A DNA stretch of 64,000 nt from Falsirhodobacter xinxiangensis (GTDB lineage Bacteria > Pseudomonadota > Alphaproteobacteria > Rhodobacterales > Rhodobacteraceae): assembly GCF_004959935.1 (NCBI RefSeq), contig NZ_SMYN01000009.1, positions 1-64,000 of the forward strand, written 5' to 3'. This document shows positions 1 through 10,231 of the stretch, in pieces. The notes beneath the pieces are model-generated. The model saw only the letters and a program-made list of their open reading frames with translations. It was not told where the DNA came from and did not search any database. The position numbers were made by a program, and so were the translations under genes. How positions within the stretch are numbered: the stretch's first letter is position 1; each line of letters begins with the position of its first letter.

Positions 1-903
1 TCCGTCACTGTCCGATTTCAGGGGAGTGGCTCACCCGCGCGGTCGGCCAAGTCTCCCCTACGCGGCAATGCCGGACCAGTGCGACACTCTCGTTTAGCAT
101 TAGTCCACCAACGCTGAACGACATCCGATAGTTTTCGGTGGGGTAAATCATTTGCTCAAGCTTCGCAGTTCAATACCGGAACACGATCCCCACCAAGCAC
201 AAAGAGCGCGCGTAGGCGACAGGTCGGTGTCAGAAGTTGTTGATCTTCAGCGAATCGAGAAAGAGCGGGATCCAGAGCCGTAGCTTCCAGACGAAAGGCG
301 TTACCCATGGTCACAGCTATCCTCGCGCCTCCGCCCCAAGTAGCCTCCTTTGCCAAACCGACGACGAAGCCGTCCCGCGCCCCACGAGGACGGTTACAGA
401 TCGTCTCCGGGCAACTGTCTGAGGTGCGGCTCAGAAGCAAGCCGGAAAGATACTGGAACCTAAACATCGTCTTATTCTATCAAGTTTGACCATCGAGCCC
501 ACCGCAGGTCTGCATGCGACCAACCAGTCGCGCAGATGCAGCACTTCGGCAACCCCCTGTTGTACCATCTCGATCTGTCGATCGAAATGAGCGAAGTGTT
601 CAATCTGCAGTCTATCGACGAGCTGCATCAGCCTGAACTGACCTTTCCTCATGTCATCAGTTTTTTCGTTGCGCAGCAAACGCTACATCAAACTGAAAGA
701 CCTTCCCGCCGGAATGCGATCTATATAGATACTGTCAATTCATCAGATGGCGCCCATCACGTTAAATACGATAAATTTATGTTTGAACGGCACGTATGCC
801 AGAAATGGTCATACTCAGTGATTGCGTCGTCGCAGCATGGGAGACCGTCAGCGCTGCGCGATTTCCGATGAGACCAATACATGACGGATGGTGTAAGCAT
901 ACT
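1..903. other. No recognisable gene
   Basis: I see no convincing gene here. Short open frames occur on both strands but overlap one another, lack a clear ribosome binding site and show no protein pattern I recognise. The stretch is probably intergenic or decayed island DNA. A degraded mobile element cannot be excluded. Confidence 0.5.
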
Positions 904-1435
904 TCAGGCGATCTGCTCGACCTCTCGCCACCTTTCGTTCTCTGGCATACGTGCCGATCGCAGCAGCACGTCTCTGGATCCTGTGGGCCTAAAATCCCAG
1001 CAGTCTACGCCCACGTTTACTTGGTTGTCCGCCCCCAGCCAATTCGTATGGACGTGACCGAAGAGGTTCATCGAACCATTGCGGGCATCATTCCAAGTCA
1101 GAAGCGGGTAGTGACACAGGACGAACCTCTGCCCGTTGTCCTCGACCTCCACCAGATCATGGATGCTGGCCCAGCCGAGGGCCTCGGTCGACGGAGCATC
1201 GTGATTGCCACGCACGAGATGTTTGCGAACCGGGAAGGCGGTCGAAAATGGCGGGCCCTGTCCCCTCCAAAGCAAAATCGCCGATGATCCATAGGTCGTC
1301 GTCAGCGCTTATACACGCAGAGATTGTCTTCGCCATTGCCGCATCCATCGCTTCAACAGACCTGAACGGGCGCTCGAAGAACCGCCTTATACCGTCATCC
1401 CCAAAATGCGTATCGGCCGTGTACCAGTTTGCCAT
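904..1435 (-). pseudogene. Metallophosphoesterase, interrupted by a single-base frameshift
   Basis: Calcineurin-like phosphoesterase of the small bacterial type that hydrolyses phosphoester bonds with two metal ions. All metal-binding motifs are visible but in two frames. The first frame, from ATG 1435, gives MANWYTADTHFGD and GDFA. The second frame gives GNHD, CHYP and GHVH and ends at 904. The frames join near 1235, where frame one reads IFDRLPG and frame two continues RKHLVRGNHD. Removing one T from GGTTCG there would restore one protein of about 176 residues. A good ribosome site (AGGGGGTG) precedes the start. It is divergent from the gene at 1589. It is either a fresh pseudogene or a sequence error; substrate unknown. 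Confidence 0.75.
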
Positions 1436-1588
1436 TTGTCACCCCCTGCCCACTACAGTTGGGGTACGAGAGGCGCGGCAATTGGCTCAAAATTCACTAT
1501 GTCCGAAAATGTCGCGTTGACGCGCGAATTTATTTGCCTGCCGCAAACGCACCGGCGATACCAAGGAAGATTTAATCACGAGTTGTTA

Positions 1589-2251
1589 ATGGCATTCGAC
1601 CTTTCTGTCATCGAAGCGCGGCTCGGCCTTCTGGCATGGCGCGACGCCCAACTTTCGGCGATCACTGCCCAGTTTAACGCCGCCTGGCCCGCGCTTGAGA
1701 GCGCGATTGAGAAACAGGTGGCAGACCTTTGGCTCTGGCAGGTCGCACAGGCACATTACGATATCACGCCGCTTGCCCACGCACTGATCGCCCCATGGGT
1801 CGAGGAACAAGCCCGCATAGCCGCCACTCGGGCCGAAGACGCCTTGGTGCAGATCATGGCAACGCTTCCAGTCAACAGTCTTGGCGATCACGCGATGACG
1901 GCGCTGCCAGCCTTGGCTGGTGTGGGACTGATCGCAGCGTCCGTCGTTGCCGTGCCGGCGGTAGTATCATACGCAACGGTCGCCACGATTCCGTTCCTCT
2001 TAATCGGCACTACGATCAGCACACCCATTCTTCTGGCAGGAGGCGCAGCGCTTGCCGCGCTTTCCCTTACCGGATCTGGCGTGCTCGGCCGCGCCAACAA
2101 CCGCACGCGCAAACACCTTGAAGACCGGCTAAAGGCACATGCGCGAACCGTCATCTTCGGCGACGGGCAGCCACCTTCCGCGCGATGTTTTTTGAACGAC
2201 ACGCAAGCTCTCGTGCTCAAGGCCGGGCAAACGGAACTGGAAATCGCCTGA
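1589..2251 (+). CDS. Small membrane protein, unknown
   Basis: I do not recognise this 220-residue protein. Residues 1-100 are helical and charged. Residues about 105-165 form a run of two or three hydrophobic segments rich in Ala, Val, Ile and Gly. The C-terminal 55 residues are polar. It is therefore probably an inner-membrane protein with soluble domains on both sides of a hairpin. I chose ATG 1589 because the residues encoded upstream look non-coding; the ribosome site is weak (AAGGAAGA lies about 18 bases upstream). Its stop overlaps the next start (TGATG at 2249-2253), so the two are translationally coupled. Function unknown. Confidence 0.6.
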   Translation: MAFDLSVIEARLGLLAWRDAQLSAITAQFNAAWPALESAIEKQVADLWLWQVAQAHYDITPLAHALIAPWVEEQARIAATRAEDALVQIMATLPVNSLGDHAMTALPALAGVGLIAASVVAVPAVVSYATVATIPFLLIGTTISTPILLAGGAALAALSLTGSGVLGRANNRTRKHLEDRLKAHARTVIFGDGQPPSARCFLNDTQALVLKAGQTELEIA

Positions 2252-3222
2252 TGCTGCTTTACGAAACTCCACCATTGCTGAAACTGGCAATCGACAACGG
2301 TGGCGCGGAGTTGTTTGGCGCCATCATCAAGGACACTGCTACGGGCCAGATCCTTGGACATGTGCAACAGACCGGCATGATGAACCAGCTTTTGAGCCAA
2401 CTTGGCGGCGCCGCAATAAACGGGTTCACGCCACTTGGCCTCGTATCGGTGGTGCAGAACGAACACCTGCGCCAAGGCGTTGCTGCGCTGAAAGAGGGAA
2501 TGGTGCTGATGCAGGGTCTGCAATACGGCACACTCGCATTGTCGGGCCTGGGCATCGGTGTCTCTGTCGCTGGATTCGCGCTGATGGCCGCAAAGCTACG
2601 CGGGATCGAAAGCCGACTGGACGAGATCGCGGCAGCCATCGGTCAGATTACCGCCGACCGTCGCGGCGACGACCTGAAGCAAATCCTTGCCGAAGTGTCT
2701 GCCGACCTACGCAATGTCGATAGCCTGACCAGCCGTCGCGATCCCCAGCGCGTTGCTGAACAACTGCAGGTTGGCTTGTCGCGAAGTGCCGCAAAGCTCG
2801 ACGTGCATTTCCGGCGCGAGGCCGACCTTGCCGGCGTGGACTCGATCCCGGTGGAACAGCTCGACCGCCTTTGGACCCTCGCGGCCGCGATCAGGCTTTG
2901 TCAGGAGGCGGGTATTCAGGCCTTGTTCGCCGCAGACGAGCTGAAGGTGGCCGAAGATTACGCCGATCTTTGCCTGCAAGAACACATGACACTTCTGGAG
3001 ATTCTCAGTCCCGACGCCCTTGCCCGCCTTGTCGCGCGCCAGCACGGCCAGGATGCACGGGCGCAGGCGCAAACCCTGTGCGACGGCATTCGGGGCGGTG
3101 TTATCTCGCTCGCGGGCCAAATCTCCATCGCAAGCACTTTGCAAGGCAACGGAACACGCGGCATCGACTATCTGCGCCAAGCGCGTGAGGCGGACCAGCC
3201 TATCGCCTTCCTTGCGGCATGA
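2251..3222 (+). CDS. Membrane-anchored coiled-coil protein, unknown
   Basis: Unknown protein of 323 residues. The N-terminal 90 residues contain glycine-rich stretches. One clear hydrophobic segment lies at about residues 92-115, followed at once by a predicted coiled coil (heptad-like RLDEIAAAIGQI, about 117-150). The long soluble C-terminal part is helical. It overlaps the upstream membrane protein by one base, so both are probably made together and may interact in the membrane. No catalytic motif is visible. Confidence 0.6.
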   Translation: MLLYETPPLLKLAIDNGGAELFGAIIKDTATGQILGHVQQTGMMNQLLSQLGGAAINGFTPLGLVSVVQNEHLRQGVAALKEGMVLMQGLQYGTLALSGLGIGVSVAGFALMAAKLRGIESRLDEIAAAIGQITADRRGDDLKQILAEVSADLRNVDSLTSRRDPQRVAEQLQVGLSRSAAKLDVHFRREADLAGVDSIPVEQLDRLWTLAAAIRLCQEAGIQALFAADELKVAEDYADLCLQEHMTLLEILSPDALARLVARQHGQDARAQAQTLCDGIRGGVISLAGQISIASTLQGNGTRGIDYLRQAREADQPIAFLAA

Positions 3223-3274
3223 CCAAAACTGTCGCCCGTCGACAGTATTGTCATCCTTGCAAAAGGAGCCGCAT

Positions 3275-4054
3275 ATGATCCGCCTTGAATTCCTGAACCT
3301 GATCGTTCGCACCGATCGCCTGCGCGATCGCTATCCCGGCGGTTGGGAACAACTTACACGCGATTTTTATTGGGAACTTGAAGGCGGCAACAACCACGAC
3401 GGTCCGTTGACCCGCTTTGGCGCGATGAACGATCAGGATATGCTCGAGATCCAACGCAAACTGGAGGCGATGGGTCTTCGCCTTACGCGTAAGCTCGGCG
3501 GCCAGTTGATCCATGCCGACATGGCCTATCCGGGGCGACCGGACGATCCCGGTCTGCCTTGCCCGTGGCTCAATGTGCGCGAAGACGCAGATGACGGCTT
3601 CACCGCCCATTTCGTAGGGGTCCCCGATCCTCGATGGGCCCAACACCGTATTCGCGTGACATGGGGCAAGCACCGACCTTTCATGTGGTTTCGCGAAGAT
3701 GACCTGATGCTTTATGCCTGCGAATTGAAAGGAGCCGCTTCAGCCGACGTCATCCTGGCCCGAGCCCTGACGCGGCTCGCGCTGGAGGATATGATCCGCG
3801 ACGACTACGCCATGCTGCAGATGACGCACGAGGATGGCCGCAAGGCCCTTCTTCACGCCTATGGCAAACACCGCGGCTTTGATGTGCCCTATGTAATGGC
3901 TCCGCCTGATTTCAACATTGGCTCGCACGAGCGGGGCGTCGGAACGCCCTACCGCAATTTCACCGAAATCATTACCGATGGCTGGCTGGCGGATAATTGC
4001 ATCGGCACTCCGACGAACCGTTTTGAAGGCATAACTTTGATAGAGGTCATTTGA
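3275..4054 (+). CDS. Uncharacterised soluble protein
   Basis: A 259-residue protein I do not recognise. It has no signal peptide or membrane segment and is rich in Trp, Tyr and Asp. The start at 3275 is supported by AAAAGGAG at 3261-3268. The open frame continues upstream into the preceding gene, but that part is a shadow. It lies 52 bases after the coiled-coil gene and one base before the next ATG, so it belongs to a four-gene set (1589-4568). No function can be assigned. Confidence 0.6.
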   Translation: MIRLEFLNLIVRTDRLRDRYPGGWEQLTRDFYWELEGGNNHDGPLTRFGAMNDQDMLEIQRKLEAMGLRLTRKLGGQLIHADMAYPGRPDDPGLPCPWLNVREDADDGFTAHFVGVPDPRWAQHRIRVTWGKHRPFMWFREDDLMLYACELKGAASADVILARALTRLALEDMIRDDYAMLQMTHEDGRKALLHAYGKHRGFDVPYVMAPPDFNIGSHERGVGTPYRNFTEIITDGWLADNCIGTPTNRFEGITLIEVI

Positions 4055-4055
4055 C

Positions 4056-4568
4056 ATGGAACGTCACGACATCGACAGCGAGGATCTCACGGCCCTTCTG
4101 GCGCCGATAGGTGCGATCACATTAATCGCTACCCCTTGCGGCACAGTGGATGAGTGGATTTCGGCTGCCAAACCGAAAATCACCATCGGTCCCCACCGAG
4201 GCAGCTTAAAACCGCAGCCGTGGCTCGACATTTGCGATCTCGAAGGGTGCAGCTTCGCTCCATTCATCACCGAAGCATACCTGCAGTCCGACGTTTTCAT
4301 GGATTGGCACGGCTTGACCCTGCTGACAAACGCCGAGGTTCTGATAATCTATGTCACCGGCCACGCATTTGACGATGACCATGTCCAGGCGTTCTGGAAC
4401 GCAATATCGGAAATGCCGAAGCTCAAGTTGCTCACCTTCGTCTGCACTCCGGAGGCGCTGGAGTTTTGCGAGGGGCGCCTGTTCTGGCCGGATGCAAGGT
4501 TCACCGTTACGATCACAACCCCTCAGCGCAGGCGGCCGAAAATCCGCAGCAAAACACTGATACAGTAA
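4056..4568 (+). CDS. Uncharacterised small protein
   Basis: A 170-residue soluble protein with an acidic N-terminal half and a basic C-terminal tail (QRRRPKIRSK). The start codon follows the previous stop after one base, which indicates translational coupling. The segment LLTNAEVLIIYVTGHAFDDD looks like a buried beta strand and loop of an alpha/beta fold, but no family is recognised. Last gene of the four-gene unknown set; 69 bases separate it from the helicase-nuclease operon in the same direction. Confidence 0.55.
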   Translation: MERHDIDSEDLTALLAPIGAITLIATPCGTVDEWISAAKPKITIGPHRGSLKPQPWLDICDLEGCSFAPFITEAYLQSDVFMDWHGLTLLTNAEVLIIYVTGHAFDDDHVQAFWNAISEMPKLKLLTFVCTPEALEFCEGRLFWPDARFTVTITTPQRRRPKIRSKTLIQ

Positions 4569-4637
4569 GGCGCGGCCCCGCCTCCCCTGACCGAGATATT
4601 TCAGCCCTCTGAGCAGAAGAAGTTTTCCGAGCAGCGT

Positions 4638-7139
4638 ATGAGCCTTTTCCCTCTCCTGACCCGCCATCCATTCAGCGGCGCGATCCGCCCCGTCACACCC
4701 GCCCTTCTGGCCGAAGTGTATCTGGCACCGCGCCCCCTTCCCTTCTCGGTTCAGCTGGCAGGTATCGACACGCCGTGGTCGGCCAGCCTCGAGGTCGCGC
4801 CGTTGGAGACGCAGACAGCGGTGGAGCGCGCGTTTCGGCGGTTGATGGAAGCAAGCCCGACGCTACGCCCCGACGCCGACCTGTCGCGCCTGCCCCCTTC
4901 TCGCGCGCGTGATCATCTGGAGGCGCTTCTTCGCATCTGGCGCTCCTTGGGCGACGCCCTGCCCGAAGATCTTTGGGCGATCCGCCACGTGCTGGAAACG
5001 GATGCGTATCTGGAACCGCTGCCGATCATCGACGCCCCCGCCCCCCATGCCAGCGCGGTGGAGCGGGCACTGAAGGCCCGTCTGATCGCGCATCACGGCA
5101 GCCTGCCGCATGTCGAACTGCAGCCGACGCATCCGGGCAGCCTCGGGCACCTGCAACGCACATTACTGACCGCAACGGAACGGCGGGCGAATGATGGCTC
5201 GCTGGCGTTCTACGGCCTGCGCGATACCGCCCAACAAGCGGATTTCGCCGCCGCCCGCGCACAGGCTTTGATCGCTGCCGGTGCCGCGCCACAGGACATC
5301 GCCGTGCTGCTGCCGGGCGATCCGGCGCATATGGTCCGTGCCTTTGCCGCTGCCGGTGTTCCACTCACCGGCCAGACCGGCGCCGCCACCCGCGACATTG
5401 CGGGCGAGACGCTCCTGCACGCCCTTCTGACCCTGCGCCCGCTGGCTCCGACAATGGCGCGCGCCAGCCTCTATGCCTCGCCGCTGATGCCTTGGCCCGT
5501 TGGCACTGGCGATCTGCTGGCCAAGGAACTGATGGCAGGACACCGCCGCCGCGCACACGAGACGCTGACGGAGCGCGGCGCGCGCCTGCATTCGGAACTC
5601 CGCCCCGTGACCAGCGCGGCACAGCTGCGAGTCAAGCTGAACATGCTTGCTGACAGCCTGACCGACGCGCCCGCGATGAAAGCCCATGTGACAGCGTTGA
5701 AGGCTCGCATCCGCACCGTGCAGATCGCCGATCCGCTGGATTGGGAGGCGATGATACGCGATGCCGCACCGGGTGCCGCCACCTCCCCCGATCCCCTGCG
5801 CCATGTCGAGGGCGTGGCCCTCATGCAGGCCAACGAATTGCCGTGGCGCCCTGTCCGCCACCTGATCGTCGCGGGCTTTGCCGAGGGCGCATATCCCGCC
5901 CCCGCACCGAACGATCCCTTCTTCCTCGACAGCGAGCTTTCACAGATCGCGGCCATCGGCATCGACATGACCGGCCGAGCCGCACACTTGTCCCGCGCAC
6001 TGGACCTGTTCCACCGACAGCTTTGCGCGGCATCCGAAACGATAACTTTCCTGCAACCCTATCGCGCGGGGAACGGGACGCGTCTGCACCCTTCGACCGG
6101 CCTGTCGCTGGTCGCCCGCACCGTGCCCGCCCAAGTGATCGACCTGCAAACCACCGCCGCCTGGCCCTGCGCCGCGCGGGGCATCGTCCAGCGTCCGACC
6201 GCTCTGACCATCCCCGCTGCCCCGATCCGCCTGCCACACGACCTTTTACGTCTCCGCATGTCAGAGGATGGCGCAGCGATCCCGCAATCCCCCTCGCGGC
6301 TGGAGACGCTGCTGGTCAGCCCGCTGGCCTGGCTGCTGAAGGAAACGGGCGCCGAGGATTGCGCTTGGGAGCCGGACGGGCTCGACATCATGACACGCGG
6401 CAACATCGCGCATCACGTTCTGGAAAAGCTGTTTCCCGCCGGCCCCGTCCCCGAGGCGGACACCATCGCCTCCGGCGTCACCGCGCATCTGGACGACGCG
6501 ATCCGCGCCAATGCCGCCTTCATGCTCGCCCCCGCATGGGCGCTTGAACGTGAAACCCTGCACCGCGAGATCCTGCGCGCCGCTACCAACTGGCGCGATC
6601 TTCTGGCAGCCGAGGACGCGACGATCCTTGCCACCGAGATCCGTCTGCACGGCGAGGCGCACGGCATCACCATCCGCGGCTATGCCGATTGCATCGTCCG
6701 GCTTGGCGATGGGCAGATGCTGATCGTGGATCACAAATCCTCTGGCACGCGAACTCGGCGGGGCCGGATGGAGGCTGGCTGGGACCTGCAACTGGGCCTT
6801 TACCGCGACATGCTGATGCGCCCGATCCGGTCCGAAGGCGACGGGTTGGACGCCCTGCAGGGCTCAACGCCCGGCGTCGCCTATCATCTGCTGCGCGACA
6901 GCGGGGTGCTGCATCACGGCCTGTCCCCGCGCCAGTCGCGGATGGAGGCCATCGGCAACGACATCTCGGAACACGCGCTGGAACAGCTGGCCGAACGGCT
7001 GGCCGAGGTCGGCGCGGGCACCATCCGCCTCAATAGCACCGCCGACGCGGACTTCTTTGCCAAGACGGCGAAGCTCACCCCCTATGCGCTGCAGGACAAT
7101 CCCCTTGTCGCAGCTTTTCTGACGGAGCCGGAAGAATGA
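4638..7139 (+). CDS. AddB-like PD-(D/E)XK nuclease subunit
   Basis: Protein of 833 residues resembling the AddB subunit of the AddAB DNA end-processing complex, which resects double-strand breaks. The N-terminal two thirds is a degenerate helicase-like region (for example HLIVAGFAEGAYPAP). The C-terminal nuclease shows D684, then D698-H-K700 (VDHKSSG), the PD-(D/E)XK core, preceded by a typical NIAHHVLEKLF helix. I see no clear four-cysteine iron-sulfur set, unlike classical AddB. The stop overlaps the helicase start (ATGA at 7136), so the two subunits are made as a pair. Its island location with a WYL regulator suggests an accessory or defence copy rather than the housekeeping repair enzyme (inference). 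Confidence 0.8.
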   Translation: MSLFPLLTRHPFSGAIRPVTPALLAEVYLAPRPLPFSVQLAGIDTPWSASLEVAPLETQTAVERAFRRLMEASPTLRPDADLSRLPPSRARDHLEALLRIWRSLGDALPEDLWAIRHVLETDAYLEPLPIIDAPAPHASAVERALKARLIAHHGSLPHVELQPTHPGSLGHLQRTLLTATERRANDGSLAFYGLRDTAQQADFAAARAQALIAAGAAPQDIAVLLPGDPAHMVRAFAAAGVPLTGQTGAATRDIAGETLLHALLTLRPLAPTMARASLYASPLMPWPVGTGDLLAKELMAGHRRRAHETLTERGARLHSELRPVTSAAQLRVKLNMLADSLTDAPAMKAHVTALKARIRTVQIADPLDWEAMIRDAAPGAATSPDPLRHVEGVALMQANELPWRPVRHLIVAGFAEGAYPAPAPNDPFFLDSELSQIAAIGIDMTGRAAHLSRALDLFHRQLCAASETITFLQPYRAGNGTRLHPSTGLSLVARTVPAQVIDLQTTAAWPCAARGIVQRPTALTIPAAPIRLPHDLLRLRMSEDGAAIPQSPSRLETLLVSPLAWLLKETGAEDCAWEPDGLDIMTRGNIAHHVLEKLFPAGPVPEADTIASGVTAHLDDAIRANAAFMLAPAWALERETLHREILRAATNWRDLLAAEDATILATEIRLHGEAHGITIRGYADCIVRLGDGQMLIVDHKSSGTRTRRGRMEAGWDLQLGLYRDMLMRPIRSEGDGLDALQGSTPGVAYHLLRDSGVLHHGLSPRQSRMEAIGNDISEHALEQLAERLAEVGAGTIRLNSTADADFFAKTAKLTPYALQDNPLVAAFLTEPEE

Positions 7140-10100
7140 CCTTGACCATCGTTCCCGCCGGCGCAGGTGCGGGCAAAACGCACCGCATCAAGGAAACGCT
7201 GAAGACATGGGTCGAGGCGGGCGAGGTGCGCCCCGACCGCATCCTCGCAGTTACCTTCACCGAAGCCGCAGCGGGAGAACTGCGCGAACGCATCCGCGCC
7301 AGCCTTCTGGACGCAGGTATGATCGATCAGGCACTGGCTGTGGAACGGGCCTATGTCTCGACCATCCACGGGCTTGGCCTGAGGGTTCTGACCGAACACG
7401 CCTTCGCCGCAGGTGCCTCGCCGCAGCCGCGTCACCTATCCGATGCCGAACGCGATCTTCTTATCCGCCAGTCGCTTGCCCATTGCGACGAGTTGGGGCC
7501 GGTGATGAAAGACCCCGAACGCTTCGGCTACGCCGCCAGCTTTGGCACGGGTGACACGCTGGAGGATGGGTTCCGCGCCAAGGTGCTGTCGACTATCGAC
7601 CTGCTGCGCGGTCTTGGTGACAGCGGCACCGATCCCGCGTTGATCGAAACCGCCTGCGCCCGTGTGACCGAGGTCTATGGCGCGACCGAAGCGGATGGTG
7701 CGCCGCTGGAAACCGCCCTGCGCGATGCGGCACAAGCGATGCTGGCCATGTTCCCCGAGGGCACGACCGGCACCAGCGACGCTGCGGTCAAAGCCTTCCG
7801 CGACGATCTTGCCAACTTGCGAGCGGCAGCTGAAACTAACCGTCTATCGCGCGACTGGAAGCTGTGGGGCAAGCTGCGCGCCCTGCGCCAGTCCAAACGC
7901 GGCAGCCCCACGCCCGAAGGCTATGACGCGCATGCCGAGGCCGTGATCCTGGCCGCCGAACGCATCGTCGACCACCCCGGCCCTCATGCCGACGCCGTTC
8001 TGCAACTCCGCTGTCTGATCGGCGGCGCACAGGCGATCATGGCCAGCTACGCCGCCCGCAAACGCGCCCTTGGCGTGATCGACTTCGCCGACATGATCGT
8101 CGAGGCGGAACGCCTTCTGCGCACGAACGAACAAGTGCTCGACGCCGTTCTGGCCGAGGTCGATTGCGTCATCGTGGACGAGTTCCAGGATACCAACCCC
8201 GTGCAATTCGCGCTGCTGTGGCGGCTGGCCTCGCGTGCAAAGCGGACATTGCTGGTGGGTGACGTGAAGCAATCGATCATGGGGTTCCAAGGCGCGGACC
8301 CGCGTCTGACGCAGGCCCTTGTCGACGCGTTCCCCGACAACGTCGATCCACTGCCAAAGAACTGGCGCAGTGATCCGCGCATCATGGGTGTCGTCAACCA
8401 CATTGGCGCGGGCCTGTTCCCGCACTACACGCGGTTGGAGCCGACGCGGAACGAAACCGGCCAGCCATTTCTGGAGGCGATCCGCATTCCCGACGGGCGC
8501 GGCAGCCGCACGAAGCCGACACCGGATCACCATATCGCTGCCCGCATCCGCGCGATTCTGAACGACGGTGATCTGATTACCGACCGGCACGACGGAACGT
8601 TGCGCCCCGCCCGCCCGTCCGACATCGCCGTATTGGTCGGGCGGCATTCGGTCGCCGCAAAATACGCCGAAACGCTGACCGCATATGGCATCCCTGTTCG
8701 TATCAGCGGCAATGGCTGGGCCGCTTCCCGCGCCATCGCCGCCGCGCGCCATGCGCTTGCGCTGGTGGCCGATCCTGCCGACACCCACGCCGCACTTTGC
8801 CTGTTGACGCTTGGACCTTCGGCTGCCGACCTGCAACAGGCGCTAACGAACCTTACAGATGGCAACCTGTTGGATCATCCTGACCTTCAGCCACTTCTGG
8901 CGCTTGCTCCGCTGGCCCGCACCGCGCCAATGGCGGCACTGGTGCCGCAAGTGCTGGCGGCGTCGGGCCTGTCGGAATGGGCCGATCATCTGCCGGACGC
9001 GGCACAGTCACATGCCGACCTGCTGCGGCTGGAACATGAGGCGGCCGAATTCGACGCTGCCCATCCGGACATGAAGGCGGCTGCGGGTTTCCACGGGTAT
9101 TCACCAAAAGTATTTCTCGGCTGGTTGGCTGCGCAGTCAGCCAAGGATTTCGACCGTCATCCCGACCCCTCGTCCGGCTCGGCGCTGGGCGTCGAGATCG
9201 TCACTTGGCACGCCTCGAAAGGCCGCGAATGGCCGATCACCGTGGTGGCAGAACTGGACCGCAAGATTGGCGAATGGCCCGGCACGACGGTGGCCGAGTT
9301 TGCGGATTTCTCGGACCTGTCCCGTGTGCTGGACACCGCACTCATCCTGCACACACCAAAGCTGGACGTGCCGGAAAGGCTGGACCGTTTCCTTCAAGCG
9401 CGGCACGCCGCAGCCGAAGCGGGAATGCGCAACCTGCTTTACGTCGCACTGACGCGGGCGCGGGATCGGCTGATCCTCGAGTGGCCTGATTTCGCGTTCA
9501 AAAAGGAAGATCCTTTTGCCGCGGGTCTTCTGGTCGCCGAAACGGGGATGGAGATCGGCGCCTCACTGACTATAGGCGGTGAAAGCTTCCCACTCGGATC
9601 GACCGCCACGGCTGTCGGCGAACCCGAAGCCCCCACGGCCCCGGTCCGCTTCGGCACCCTTGGCGCCGCAACCCCACCGCAAACCGAGTGGCGCCAGCGC
9701 CCGTCGCAGCTTGGCCATACCCAGCCGATGCCAGGCGCGCCTGCAGTATTGGCCCTTGGCACGGCGCATCTTGGCGACGAAACCTTTGCCGCCGCCACCG
9801 AAAAAGGAACTGCATGGCATCTGGCCTTCCGCACGCTGGCCATGCGCCCCGATCTGGCGGACCGCCTGAACGCGGCCACCAGCCTTGATGCCGCGACCCT
9901 GGCTGCCATCGCGGCGCAGGCGCAGGGGCTGCGCGACTGGCTAACGCGCGAAGGCTTCCCGGAGCTTCACGCCGAACTGCCTATCCAGATCGACAACCCC
10001 GATGGATCGCAGCTCAACGGCGTAATAGACCTGCTGGCCATCGGGCCGCGCGGGATCGTTATCGTCGATCACAAGACCGGCGGTGGCGGCTTCGCTGGCT

Positions 10101-10231
10101 ATTGGCCGCAACTTGCCGCTTATGCCGATGCCGCCAGCCGCGCATTGAACCTTTCGGTCGTCAAGGTGGCGATCCACTGGATGAACAACGGCACGATCGA
10201 GGTGCTGGAGATGGAGACAGCCAATGTCTGA
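7136..10231 (+). CDS. AddA-like UvrD family helicase-nuclease
   Basis: Protein of 1031 residues, a superfamily 1A helicase with a C-terminal nuclease. Visible motifs: Walker A AGAGAGKT (residues 8-15), Walker B VDEFQDTN (D348, E349), a GDVKQSIMGF box, and motif VI LYVALTRARDRL. The nuclease has D965 and D978-H-K980 (IVDHKTG). Domain order matches AddA and RecB. It overlaps the AddB-like gene by four bases and the next gene by eight. The complex is expected to unwind and cut DNA ends in the cytoplasm. Whether it protects the host from phage or serves the island itself cannot be told from sequence. Confidence 0.85.
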   Translation: MTLTIVPAGAGAGKTHRIKETLKTWVEAGEVRPDRILAVTFTEAAAGELRERIRASLLDAGMIDQALAVERAYVSTIHGLGLRVLTEHAFAAGASPQPRHLSDAERDLLIRQSLAHCDELGPVMKDPERFGYAASFGTGDTLEDGFRAKVLSTIDLLRGLGDSGTDPALIETACARVTEVYGATEADGAPLETALRDAAQAMLAMFPEGTTGTSDAAVKAFRDDLANLRAAAETNRLSRDWKLWGKLRALRQSKRGSPTPEGYDAHAEAVILAAERIVDHPGPHADAVLQLRCLIGGAQAIMASYAARKRALGVIDFADMIVEAERLLRTNEQVLDAVLAEVDCVIVDEFQDTNPVQFALLWRLASRAKRTLLVGDVKQSIMGFQGADPRLTQALVDAFPDNVDPLPKNWRSDPRIMGVVNHIGAGLFPHYTRLEPTRNETGQPFLEAIRIPDGRGSRTKPTPDHHIAARIRAILNDGDLITDRHDGTLRPARPSDIAVLVGRHSVAAKYAETLTAYGIPVRISGNGWAASRAIAAARHALALVADPADTHAALCLLTLGPSAADLQQALTNLTDGNLLDHPDLQPLLALAPLARTAPMAALVPQVLAASGLSEWADHLPDAAQSHADLLRLEHEAAEFDAAHPDMKAAAGFHGYSPKVFLGWLAAQSAKDFDRHPDPSSGSALGVEIVTWHASKGREWPITVVAELDRKIGEWPGTTVAEFADFSDLSRVLDTALILHTPKLDVPERLDRFLQARHAAAEAGMRNLLYVALTRARDRLILEWPDFAFKKEDPFAAGLLVAETGMEIGASLTIGGESFPLGSTATAVGEPEAPTAPVRFGTLGAATPPQTEWRQRPSQLGHTQPMPGAPAVLALGTAHLGDETFAAATEKGTAWHLAFRTLAMRPDLADRLNAATSLDAATLAAIAAQAQGLRDWLTREGFPELHAELPIQIDNPDGSQLNGVIDLLAIGPRGIVIVDHKTGGGGFAGYWPQLAAYADAASRALNLSVVKVAIHWMNNGTIEVLEMETANV

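Noticed and set aside
796-1287. A 163-codon open frame on the plus strand
   Set aside because: Antisense of the damaged phosphoesterase, which has five clear motifs on the other strand.
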